Part shown: positions 1 through 5,845 of the stretch, piece by piece
Layout: every line of letters starts with the position of its first letter
How positions within the stretch are numbered: position 1 is the stretch's first letter
Assembly: GCA_026414125.1 (NCBI GenBank)
Contig: JAOAJQ010000006.1
Coordinates: 1 to 18,494, forward strand
Reading direction: 5' to 3'
DNA from: Thermoproteota archaeon
Lineage (GTDB): Archaea; Thermoproteota; EX4484-205; JAAOZP01
DNA: 18,494 bases
Position numbers and translations under genes: made by a program
The notes under the pieces: generated by a model
Seen by the model: only the letters and a program-made list of their open reading frames with translations
Database searches by the model: none
What the model was told of the DNA's origin: nothing

Positions 1-1088
1 AGCCTGGTAAGGCTGCTTGGGACTGGTGGTGTGGAGGATACATCCCTGATGCGAAGTTTAAAGTTGGCATGAACACTGACACCATGAAATACTTCATCGA
101 GTTTGCCGCTGAAATGGGCTTTGAATACATGATTGTTGACATCGGCTGGTATGGAGAGCCTAACAAGCCGGAGGCCGATGTTACTAGGCCTATTCCTGAG
201 CTAGATATTCACGAGCTCGTCAGGTTTGCCAATGAGAGGAACGTTAAAATTATAATCTGGCTCGACTGGAGAGATGTTGAGAAAAAAATTGACGAAGCCT
301 TCTCGCTTTACGAGAAATGGGGAATTGCAGGAGTTAAAATAGACTATATGAACCGCGACGACCAAGAGATGGTTAACTTCTACCACAGGGTTGTTAAGAA
401 GGCTGCTGAACACCATCTTCTTGTAGAATTTCACGGAGCTTATAAGCCGGATGGTTTAAGCAGAACCTATCCAAACCTAATAACCCGTGAGGGAGTCCTG
501 GGCAACGAGTATAACAAGTGGAGCAGCCTCGTCACTCCAGAGCATACTGTAACAATACCTTTCACAAGGATGCTCGCTGGGCCGATGGATTTCACTCCGG
601 GAGGCTTCCGCCACACCACCAAGACAATCTTTAGACCCCGAAACACAGGCCCGTTCGTAATGGGTACGAGATGCCACCAGCTTGCCATGCTGGTTGTCTA
701 CGAGAGTCCGCTGCAAGTCCTCTGCGACTCCCCCTACAATTATCGGGGGCAACCTGGCCTAGATTTTCTAAAGATTGTTCCAACAACATGGGATGAAACT
801 AGGTTTTTAAACGGTGAGGTTGGAGAATATATAACCATTGCGAGAAAGCATGGTTCAGACTGGTTCGTGGGAAGCATGACGAACTGGGAGCCTAGGGAAA
901 TAGAAATACCATTAGGATTCTTGGGAGATGGAAAGTATGTTGCTCACGTTTTCGAAGACGCTCCGGATGCGGATGATTTTCCGGACAGGGTTTACGAGAA
1001 GAGGTTTGAGGTAACGTCTAAAGACATCTTAGCGGCGAGGATGGCCTCCGGTGGGGGTTATGTAGCCCACGTGTTTTTAACCGATTAA
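1..1088 (+). CDS. GH97 glycoside hydrolase, retaining (alpha-galactosidase-like), 5'-truncated
   Basis: The frame is already open at base 3 and reads PGKAAWDWWCGG before any methionine, so the N-terminal part lies outside the window and the ATG at 69 is internal. Seen: the end of the WDWW segment typical of the GH97 (beta/alpha)8 barrel, VKIDYMNRDDQEMVNFY with an Asp at bases 342-344, FHGAYKP, then RTYPNLITREG with its Glu about 49 residues later. In retaining GH97 enzymes (for example Bacteroides alpha-galactosidase) the Asp of KID is the nucleophile and the Glu of TREG the acid/base, so I infer a retaining alpha-galactosidase-type enzyme, not an inverting SusB-type alpha-glucosidase. The last 80 or so residues look like the C-terminal beta-sandwich (TNWEPREIEIPL, GGYVAHVF). 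Whether it has a signal peptide cannot be seen. Family call is firm; substrate is inferred. Confidence 0.9.
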   Translation, partial: PGKAAWDWWCGGYIPDAKFKVGMNTDTMKYFIEFAAEMGFEYMIVDIGWYGEPNKPEADVTRPIPELDIHELVRFANERNVKIIIWLDWRDVEKKIDEAFSLYEKWGIAGVKIDYMNRDDQEMVNFYHRVVKKAAEHHLLVEFHGAYKPDGLSRTYPNLITREGVLGNEYNKWSSLVTPEHTVTIPFTRMLAGPMDFTPGGFRHTTKTIFRPRNTGPFVMGTRCHQLAMLVVYESPLQVLCDSPYNYRGQPGLDFLKIVPTTWDETRFLNGEVGEYITIARKHGSDWFVGSMTNWEPREIEIPLGFLGDGKYVAHVFEDAPDADDFPDRVYEKRFEVTSKDILAARMASGGGYVAHVFLTD

Positions 1089-1144
1089 CGCTGTGCTCAT
1101 TCAGAAGGATAAATGTTGCTGCTGAGCTTCAAATATGAGAAAGG

Positions 1145-1154
1145 CTTATAATCT
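1145..1154 (+). promoter_or_regulatory. TATA-like box upstream of the HELREIYH gene
   Basis: CTTATAATCT lies about 33 bases before the ATG at 1182. With the usual archaeal spacing of about 25 bases from TATA centre to transcription start, the leader would be under 10 bases, which fits the absence of a clear Shine-Dalgarno sequence before this gene. Confidence 0.45.
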
Positions 1155-1181
1155 TTTTCAGAGAAATCGGTAAGAATCGAG

Positions 1182-1583
1182 ATGAAAGACCTATTTAAAG
1201 AAACTCTCGAATTGCTTGTTAAGCATGCCTATAAGATTCGTTATGTGCCTCATGAAGTGATAGAGGACTATAATGCTACGTACAATGTTATTTTTGAAGA
1301 CAAGCATATAGTAACAAACGCGGCAAGGGAATTGAACATTCCACCGAATGAAATATGGATTTCTGAAATGTGGAGATCTTATGAGAAATATATACTTTTC
1401 CATGAGCTAAGGGAAATATATCATCGCGCAAACGGTATGAGCGTCGATGATGCACATGAAAAAGCCATGCAGGAGAGCCTTTCCCTGTGGGATCATGACC
1501 CCTTATTCAAAAAGATGATCAGGGAAATTAAGAATATGGATAGCAAAACCGCCAAGAAAAGAGTTAACAAAGGGTTTCCATAA
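1182..1583 (+). CDS. Small protein with HELREIYH motif (possible metal-binding or protease-like)
   Basis: A 133-residue soluble protein I do not recognise with certainty. Seen: no signal peptide or membrane segment; a central segment at residues 70-82 reading YILFHELREIYHR, followed by a second His/Glu-rich helix, DDAHEKAMQE, at about 89-98. The layout (hydrophobic residues then HExxE, with further His at 81 and 92) resembles zinc-metalloprotease helices of the ImmA/minigluzincin kind, but the second His of a true HExxH is replaced by Glu78, so activity is doubtful. The C-terminus is Lys-rich. It has its own TATA-like element and may be followed by the glutamine amidotransferase gene 68 bases downstream, although that gene has its own possible promoter. 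It could equally be a non-catalytic metal-binding protein. Confidence 0.7.
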   Translation: MKDLFKETLELLVKHAYKIRYVPHEVIEDYNATYNVIFEDKHIVTNAARELNIPPNEIWISEMWRSYEKYILFHELREIYHRANGMSVDDAHEKAMQESLSLWDHDPLFKKMIREIKNMDSKTAKKRVNKGFP

Positions 1584-1651
1584 AAAGACCTGCTATTACA
1601 AATGTTTATTCCGGAAAAGCTAAAAAACACCTCCTGTTATGGAATGAGGCC

Positions 1652-2464
1652 ATGTGCAGGCTCCTCGGGGCAATTTTCACTGGAACCGGCAGTATTGAGC
1701 ATCATCTTTTAAACTCGGAGTGCTCCCTCTTCACCCAGGCGTTTAAAGGCAGGCAGTCAGACGGCTGGGGGATAGGCTTCTACCCTGGAGAAAACAACCC
1801 AATAGTCTTCAAAAGCGATAAGCCGGTTTACGAGGATAGGGAAGAATTCGAGAAAACTGCTAAAGCTGCTAGGGGCAGGATAATCATTGCACACGTGAGA
1901 AAAGCCAGTAACCCTAGGGGGTTAGCGCGAGAAATGCTGATATCGGTTGAAAACTCTCAGCCTTTCAACTATTCAAAATATGTTTTTGTACACAACGGCA
2001 CGATCAACATACCTGACGAGGTTTCTAGAAGGCTAGGCCCATACACAAAGCTGATAGAAGGGCGAAACGATAGTGAAGTATACTTTTACCTACTACTCAG
2101 CCTTATCGAGAAGGAGGGCGATATGACCACTGCCTTCAGAAAGGTTGAGCAGACACTGGTAGAAATATTCATGGAAGAGAAGGTAAGTAAGTTTGAAACA
2201 CCTTTCACAAGTTTGAACACAATATTCTCAGACGGCAGTAGGCTCTATGCTTTTACGAGATACTTGTATAATCCTGGTTCCTCAATTTGCTACGGAGACG
2301 TACCGGTATACGAGATGTGCTTCAAAATTGATAGGAATTATATTGTAGTCGCGTCTGAGAAAACCGAGAGGGGAGACTGGGTTCCATTGAAAAACAATAA
2401 TTTGCTCGTGTGCTGGGCTGAAGGAGGAGAATTGAGATACAACGTGCTTGATTTCAATGTTTGA
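1652..2464 (+). CDS. Class II glutamine amidotransferase-like protein (YafJ/EgtC type)
   Basis: A 270-residue cytoplasmic protein beginning MCRLLG; Cys2 becomes the N-terminal nucleophile after Met removal, as in N-terminal-nucleophile glutaminase domains. Further family marks are DGWG at 37-40, AHVRKAS around 80-86, QPF and VHNG at 103-116, and RNDSE at 138-142, which together form the glutamine-binding pocket of this family. The domain occupies nearly the whole chain with no fused synthase domain, matching the stand-alone YafJ/EgtC-like group (GATase_4). Such proteins hydrolyse glutamine or a gamma-glutamyl amide; the real substrate here is unknown. The ATG at 1652 is favoured by the CRLLG motif and a GAGG Shine-Dalgarno at 1645-1648. 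It converges with the next gene, the two stops being only 12 bases apart. Confidence 0.88.
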   Translation: MCRLLGAIFTGTGSIEHHLLNSECSLFTQAFKGRQSDGWGIGFYPGENNPIVFKSDKPVYEDREEFEKTAKAARGRIIIAHVRKASNPRGLAREMLISVENSQPFNYSKYVFVHNGTINIPDEVSRRLGPYTKLIEGRNDSEVYFYLLLSLIEKEGDMTTAFRKVEQTLVEIFMEEKVSKFETPFTSLNTIFSDGSRLYAFTRYLYNPGSSICYGDVPVYEMCFKIDRNYIVVASEKTERGDWVPLKNNNLLVCWAEGGELRYNVLDFNV

Positions 2465-2476
2465 AAGAAAAGTGGT

Positions 2477-3520
2477 TTAAAAGAGAAAAGGCTTAGGAAT
2501 AATCTTTTTTAGAAACCTTAATACTTCTCCACGCTTACCTGCGAAAACATCTATATCGTAATCAGCGTAGGACACGAAGGAATCCTTAACTCTGACAGCT
2601 GGCTTAAAGTGGAGCTCGATCTCCCCGAAGCAAAGGTCTGAACCAGAATTGTAAGACTGAACACATCCCTTTGGGCCAGCTGGGTCAGCCTTAGCCACGT
2701 CGAGGCATTCCTCTTGGCTAACCGGAGCCATCATCGTCTTCATGGATATGAGGAAAACCTCGTTCTTCGCATGCTCAACATAGTACATTATTCTCGAGCA
2801 GCCTGGTTGTGGAACATCCTCCGGGGCTATGCCCAGCTTATAGATAGCATTTCCGTCTATTTTAAACGAAACATGATCACTGGAGACCCTTAACCTGTCT
2901 CCCGGTATTTTTCCGAAGTAATGAATAGGTTTAGCACCTCGGCGCGTAGGAACAATAACCGTACCGCTCCTACTCTCCCCGGGGCGAACCTGTGTTAGAG
3001 ACCAAAGGTTTACTCCGTTCCCTAAATCCCCCCTCGCTACCATAGCATCCCTAATCCTGAGGCCCACATGCTCCAAATCCCTCCGGACATGCATACTGTG
3101 AATTGATATTTGCCTTGAAAGAGATATGTTGAACTTGGTTTGGCTCGCGAAATCCTCTAGCACCACCTCACTTTCGAGACTTACGCTTTTTTCATTTGAG
3201 TTGATGATGGACCAGCCTCCCGGGTCGAGTGAAGACTGGCATAGCCAGCCTTCAAAGATTTCAGGTTTTCTATAGTAGAACCTCCTCTCAGGAGAAACCC
3301 AGAGCCTGTTCCCCCCGATGTTCCATTCTCCTCCATCGATTACGCCGCGCAGATTCTCAGCAACCCAGAAAGGGTTCTGCCTATCGCCAACGAACACTCC
3401 AAGTATTCTGGCACCGTACTCTGTAACTAATGCAGAACCTGTATCTGTCTTCACTATGACAGTCTTAGTCAAACCTTCTAACGCGGAGAGAAGACTTTCC
3501 CTTTGCCTTACATCGGACAT
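2477..3520 (-). CDS. Aldose-epimerase-like protein (DUF6786/DUF4380-like)
   Basis: A 347-residue protein without a signal peptide, rich in beta-strand-like stretches. The recognisable part is the N-terminal third: ARILGVFVGDRQNPFWV at 37-53, then EWNIGGNRLWVSPERRFYY at about 65-83. The 'GGNRLWVSPE' block is what I associate with DUF6786/DUF4380-type proteins, which have the galactose-mutarotase-like supersandwich fold and often occur near carbohydrate genes; that assignment is from memory of the family, not a search. A role in sugar binding or anomer interconversion is inferred from this and the surrounding glycosidases. No Shine-Dalgarno precedes the ATG at 3520; a weak TATA-like ACTTATTT (3546-3553 on this strand) sits about 30 bases upstream, consistent with a leaderless transcript. 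It is divergent from the membrane protein gene that follows. Confidence 0.7.
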   Translation of the reverse strand: MSDVRQRESLLSALEGLTKTVIVKTDTGSALVTEYGARILGVFVGDRQNPFWVAENLRGVIDGGEWNIGGNRLWVSPERRFYYRKPEIFEGWLCQSSLDPGGWSIINSNEKSVSLESEVVLEDFASQTKFNISLSRQISIHSMHVRRDLEHVGLRIRDAMVARGDLGNGVNLWSLTQVRPGESRSGTVIVPTRRGAKPIHYFGKIPGDRLRVSSDHVSFKIDGNAIYKLGIAPEDVPQPGCSRIMYYVEHAKNEVFLISMKTMMAPVSQEECLDVAKADPAGPKGCVQSYNSGSDLCFGEIELHFKPAVRVKDSFVSYADYDIDVFAGKRGEVLRFLKKIIPKPFLF

Positions 3521-3596
3521 TTGAAACGTTTACGGTAGAGAAAGGAAATAAGTCTTTAGCCGATTAACCCACTGGATTAATGTTCTAAAATATAGC

Positions 3597-3606
3597 ATTA
3601 TATACC
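3597..3606 (+). promoter_or_regulatory. TATA box for the membrane-anchored inhibitor-like gene
   Basis: ATTATATACC is centred about 27 bases before the ATG at 3629, so transcription should begin at or next to the start codon, giving a leaderless mRNA. No Shine-Dalgarno is visible in the short gap. Confidence 0.55.
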
Positions 3607-3628
3607 CTAGACATGGTATGTAAGCCTT

Positions 3629-4459
3629 ATGAGCAGGTTGAAACTGAAAGTTTTCCTCGGGGCACTGGCGGTGCTGGCTGCTGCAACAATTATTATAATC
3701 GCTTTACAAAGAAAACCAGGGAAAATTATGGAGTTAACAGTTTCAGGCGGTTTTTGGACTAGGCATGAAAAATACGAGTATTATTCCAATGGGAGCATCA
3801 TCTTCAACGACCTTGCTAGGAACAAAAGCGGCTCCTCGCTAATACCGATTTCAACAAACGACGAATTGCTACGCAGGATGAAAACTCTTCTCGAAGCGTA
3901 CCCGGGTGGCTTAAAACTTGAGCCTGGAAGCGGGGCAGACTATTTCATTTATAACCTGACTATTTATAGCAATGGAAGGACAGTAACCTATTATTGGACG
4001 GATGTTAGCGGAGAACTGCCTAGAGAGCTCTCCTACCTCGCCAGCCTGTTGCACGAATTGAACAGTTTTGCATCAGGCTACTCGAAAATAGTTTTTTACT
4101 TGAAGACGGATAGGCTAATTGCCAACAAGGGTGAAACCTTGAAGATACTTGCGATAGCTTTTAACCCTTCGCAGGAAGATTTCCCCTACGCTTCCCCAAC
4201 GCCATGCAGCCCGGATTTCAAAATACATCTTCAGGCTCCAGGCGGCGAGAGAATCGAGCTCTACCCAGTTGGCCACGATCCTGAAAAACCATGTATACAG
4301 GTTATTCAAAACCGTGTTTTAAAAGCAGGCGGAACCATCGAAGCCGAATACGCCTATACTTTCAACAAGGAGGGCACCTATGTTTTAGAAGCCTTTTTCC
4401 CCTATGCCGAGTGGAGTGAAACCAGGTACACGTATATGCTTATGGTCTTAGTACAATAG
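3629..4459 (+). CDS. Membrane-anchored protein with emfourin-like and BsuPI-like domains (putative protease inhibitor)
   Basis: A 276-residue protein with a basic N-terminus and one hydrophobic segment at about 8-26, then an external part; there is no lipobox Cys, so I predict an uncleaved anchor. Residues 35-150 carry VSGGF followed by GADYFIYNLTIYSNGR and a Pro-containing LPRELSYLASLLHEL end, a layout I recognise from emfourin (the protealysin inhibitor family). Residues 153-275 look like a BsuPI-type beta-sandwich: LKILAIAFNPSQEDF, PDFKIHLQAPGGE, VLKAGGTIEAEYAYTF, EGTYVLEAFF. Both families are protease inhibitors or inhibitor-like, so a surface inhibitor is the inference; the similarity is by eye and moderate. 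Cys193 and Cys222 could form a disulfide. The neighbours give no further clue. Otherwise it is an uncharacterised surface protein. Confidence 0.7.
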   Translation: MSRLKLKVFLGALAVLAAATIIIIALQRKPGKIMELTVSGGFWTRHEKYEYYSNGSIIFNDLARNKSGSSLIPISTNDELLRRMKTLLEAYPGGLKLEPGSGADYFIYNLTIYSNGRTVTYYWTDVSGELPRELSYLASLLHELNSFASGYSKIVFYLKTDRLIANKGETLKILAIAFNPSQEDFPYASPTPCSPDFKIHLQAPGGERIELYPVGHDPEKPCIQVIQNRVLKAGGTIEAEYAYTFNKEGTYVLEAFFPYAEWSETRYTYMLMVLVQ

Positions 4460-4530
4460 ATAGCTGCCTAACCTACTTGGATTCACCTTTAGAAACCCGG
4501 CTGCTCATTCAACTATGTTGATTAGCTAAA

Positions 4531-4540
4531 ACCTAAATAT
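4531..4540 (+). promoter_or_regulatory. TATA-like box for the tautomerase-GAF pair
   Basis: ACCTAAATAT is centred near 4536, putting the transcription start near 4562. That leaves room for the GGTGGTT Shine-Dalgarno (4564-4570) before ATG 4574 but not before an upstream ATG at 4556. Confidence 0.45.
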
Positions 4541-4573
4541 GATGTTACACGTAAGATGTACAGGGTGGTTAAG

Positions 4574-4762
4574 ATGCCTGTGGTTATAGTTGAAATGTGG
4601 GAGGGCCGTTTCGAGGAGCAGAAGGAGAAACTTATAAAAGGGATAACGAGAGCCTTCGAGGAGATCGGGGTTAAACCGGAGTGGCTTAACATAATAATCC
4701 ACGACATCCCGAGGAGCAACTGGGGGCTTAATGGTCAACAGGCTTCAAAGATAAAACCTTAG
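4574..4762 (+). CDS. 4-oxalocrotonate tautomerase family protein
   Basis: A 62-residue protein, the normal size of a 4-oxalocrotonate tautomerase subunit. The start is set at 4574, six codons inside a longer frame that begins at 4556, because this leaves MPVVIVEMWEGR at the N-terminus: family members use Pro1 (after Met removal) as the general base, and Arg11 follows at its expected place. GGTGGTT just upstream is a suitable Shine-Dalgarno. The IIIHDIPRSNWG segment resembles the DmpI/YdcE-type subgroup; by hand alignment Arg39 of the Pseudomonas enzyme is replaced by Asn, so the physiological reaction may not be 4-oxalocrotonate isomerisation. Probably hexameric and cytoplasmic. No aromatic degradation genes are nearby, so the substrate is unknown. 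Cotranscribed with the GAF gene, which starts 7 or 25 bases later. Confidence 0.9.
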   Translation: MPVVIVEMWEGRFEEQKEKLIKGITRAFEEIGVKPEWLNIIIHDIPRSNWGLNGQQASKIKP

Positions 4763-4769
4763 GAAAACG

Positions 4770-5243
4770 GTGTGTCAATTGACCAAGATGCCTAGCATCA
4801 TCGAGGATATCAGGGGGCTTCCATCCGAAAACACTGGCGAATTCCTAAAGAGGATTGTAGACAAGCTTAGGAATTTTAGAAGACACTATACTTGGGTTGG
4901 AATATACATGGTGGAAAACGGGTTCTTGGTGCTGCGCGCCTTTTCAGGCGACGAGGAGACAAGCCATGTTAAGATAAGAGTTGGAGAAGGTGTTTGCGGC
5001 TTGGCTGCTCAGAAAGGCGAGACGATAATCGTTCCAGACGTCAGCAAGGAGTCAAGATACATTGAGTGTTTCCCCTCTACCAAGTCTGAAATAGTCGTCC
5101 CAATACTCATTGGGGAGAAAGTTGCAGGGGAGATTGATATAGACAGCGACTTACTAGACGCGTTCGATGATGAAGACAGACTCCTGCTTGAAGAAGTTGC
5201 GAGAATAATTGCAGAAACGCTGGCAGCAAAAAAGGCTCAGTAG
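4770..5243 (+). CDS. GAF-domain protein, free methionine-R-sulfoxide reductase type
   Basis: A 157-residue single GAF domain. Seen: HYTWVGIYMVENG (39-51), VGEGVCGLAAQKGETIIVPDV (71-91), YIECFPSTKSEIVVPI (97-112) and GEIDIDSDLLDAFDDEDR near the end. This is the fRMsr pattern (E. coli MsrC/YebR family), in which a GAF pocket reduces free methionine-R-sulfoxide with Cys residues. Cys76 and Cys100 are 24 residues apart, matching the E. coli Cys94/Cys118 spacing; the third Cys (Cys84 of E. coli) is replaced by His66. A two-cysteine enzyme is plausible, though a small-molecule sensor cannot be excluded. The start is either GTG at 4770 or ATG at 4788 (MPSIIED); neither has a decisive Shine-Dalgarno. 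The stop lies 2 bases from the stop of the convergent flavodoxin gene. Confidence 0.8.
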   Translation: MCQLTKMPSIIEDIRGLPSENTGEFLKRIVDKLRNFRRHYTWVGIYMVENGFLVLRAFSGDEETSHVKIRVGEGVCGLAAQKGETIIVPDVSKESRYIECFPSTKSEIVVPILIGEKVAGEIDIDSDLLDAFDDEDRLLLEEVARIIAETLAAKKAQ

Positions 5244-5245
5244 GG

Positions 5246-5725
5246 CTAGTCCTTAACCAGGCGTGAGGCCAGTTCCGCCAGCCTCCTACCCATTCTTCTA
5301 CATAGTTCCAAGTCCTCTCCACTAGGCTTCCCGACGCAGGCAACCCCGTAGTGCTTGTCTTCCGCGTCCCCCTGGATAATCATACCGTGGACAAGCAGGG
5401 CTTGCAGTATGGACAGGATGGTTGTTTCAGCCCCTGTTGCACTACCTCCGGAGGATGTAAAGGCGCCACCAACCTTTCCTTCAAGCTTCCCATGTATCTT
5501 AACGCTTTCATCTAAAAGCTTTTTTACAGGAGCAGCCATCAACCCATAGTAGGTCGGGGATCCAACTATTATAACATCCGACTCCAGCAAGTCTTTCAAA
5601 GAGGTTTCCTCAACCCGCTTAAGCGTGGAAATGACCCCTTTAACCTCCTTCGCTCCCTCGGCCACGGCTCTCGCCATCTTTTCCGTGTTTCCAGTTGCAG
5701 AGTAGTAGGTTACCAGCACCTTCAT
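5246..5725 (-). CDS. Flavodoxin-like protein (NAD(P)H:quinone reductase/WrbA-like fold)
   Basis: A 159-residue FMN protein. The start is set at ATG 5725, since MKVLVTYYSATGNT is the first beta-strand and FMN-phosphate loop (SATGNT, 9-14) of the flavodoxin fold; the open frame extends to 5779 but adds 18 residues that do not fit. Further marks are VIIVGSPTYYGLMAAPVKKLLDE at 51-73 and GGAFTSSGGSATGAETTILSI at 86-106, the flavin-contacting loops of the NADPH-dependent FMN reductase/WrbA group. Likely a cytoplasmic two-electron reductase of quinones or an electron carrier. TATA-like AT-rich elements occur around 5739-5748 and 5758-5767. It is transcribed alone, convergent with the GAF gene, and ends upstream of the repair operon. 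Electron partner unknown. Confidence 0.88.
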   Translation of the reverse strand: MKVLVTYYSATGNTEKMARAVAEGAKEVKGVISTLKRVEETSLKDLLESDVIIVGSPTYYGLMAAPVKKLLDESVKIHGKLEGKVGGAFTSSGGSATGAETTILSILQALLVHGMIIQGDAEDKHYGVACVGKPSGEDLELCRRMGRRLAELASRLVKD

Positions 5726-5845
5726 GCTAAACCAACTGTAATTAATAGCAGACCCCCTGAATATTAACTTTTGTCTCACGTCGGATTTTCGAGCACTATA
5801 GAATACTCGCGAGATTCACAGTTGCAACGCTTATCAGGATACACT

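Noticed and set aside
69..71. ATG at 69 as the start of the GH97 gene
   Set aside because: The frame is open upstream to base 3 and encodes the conserved PGKAAWDWW segment, so the gene is truncated by the window.
5726..5779. 18-residue N-terminal extension of the flavodoxin
   Set aside because: Flavodoxin-fold proteins start at the first beta-strand (MKVLVTYYS); the extension holds the AT-rich promoter elements.
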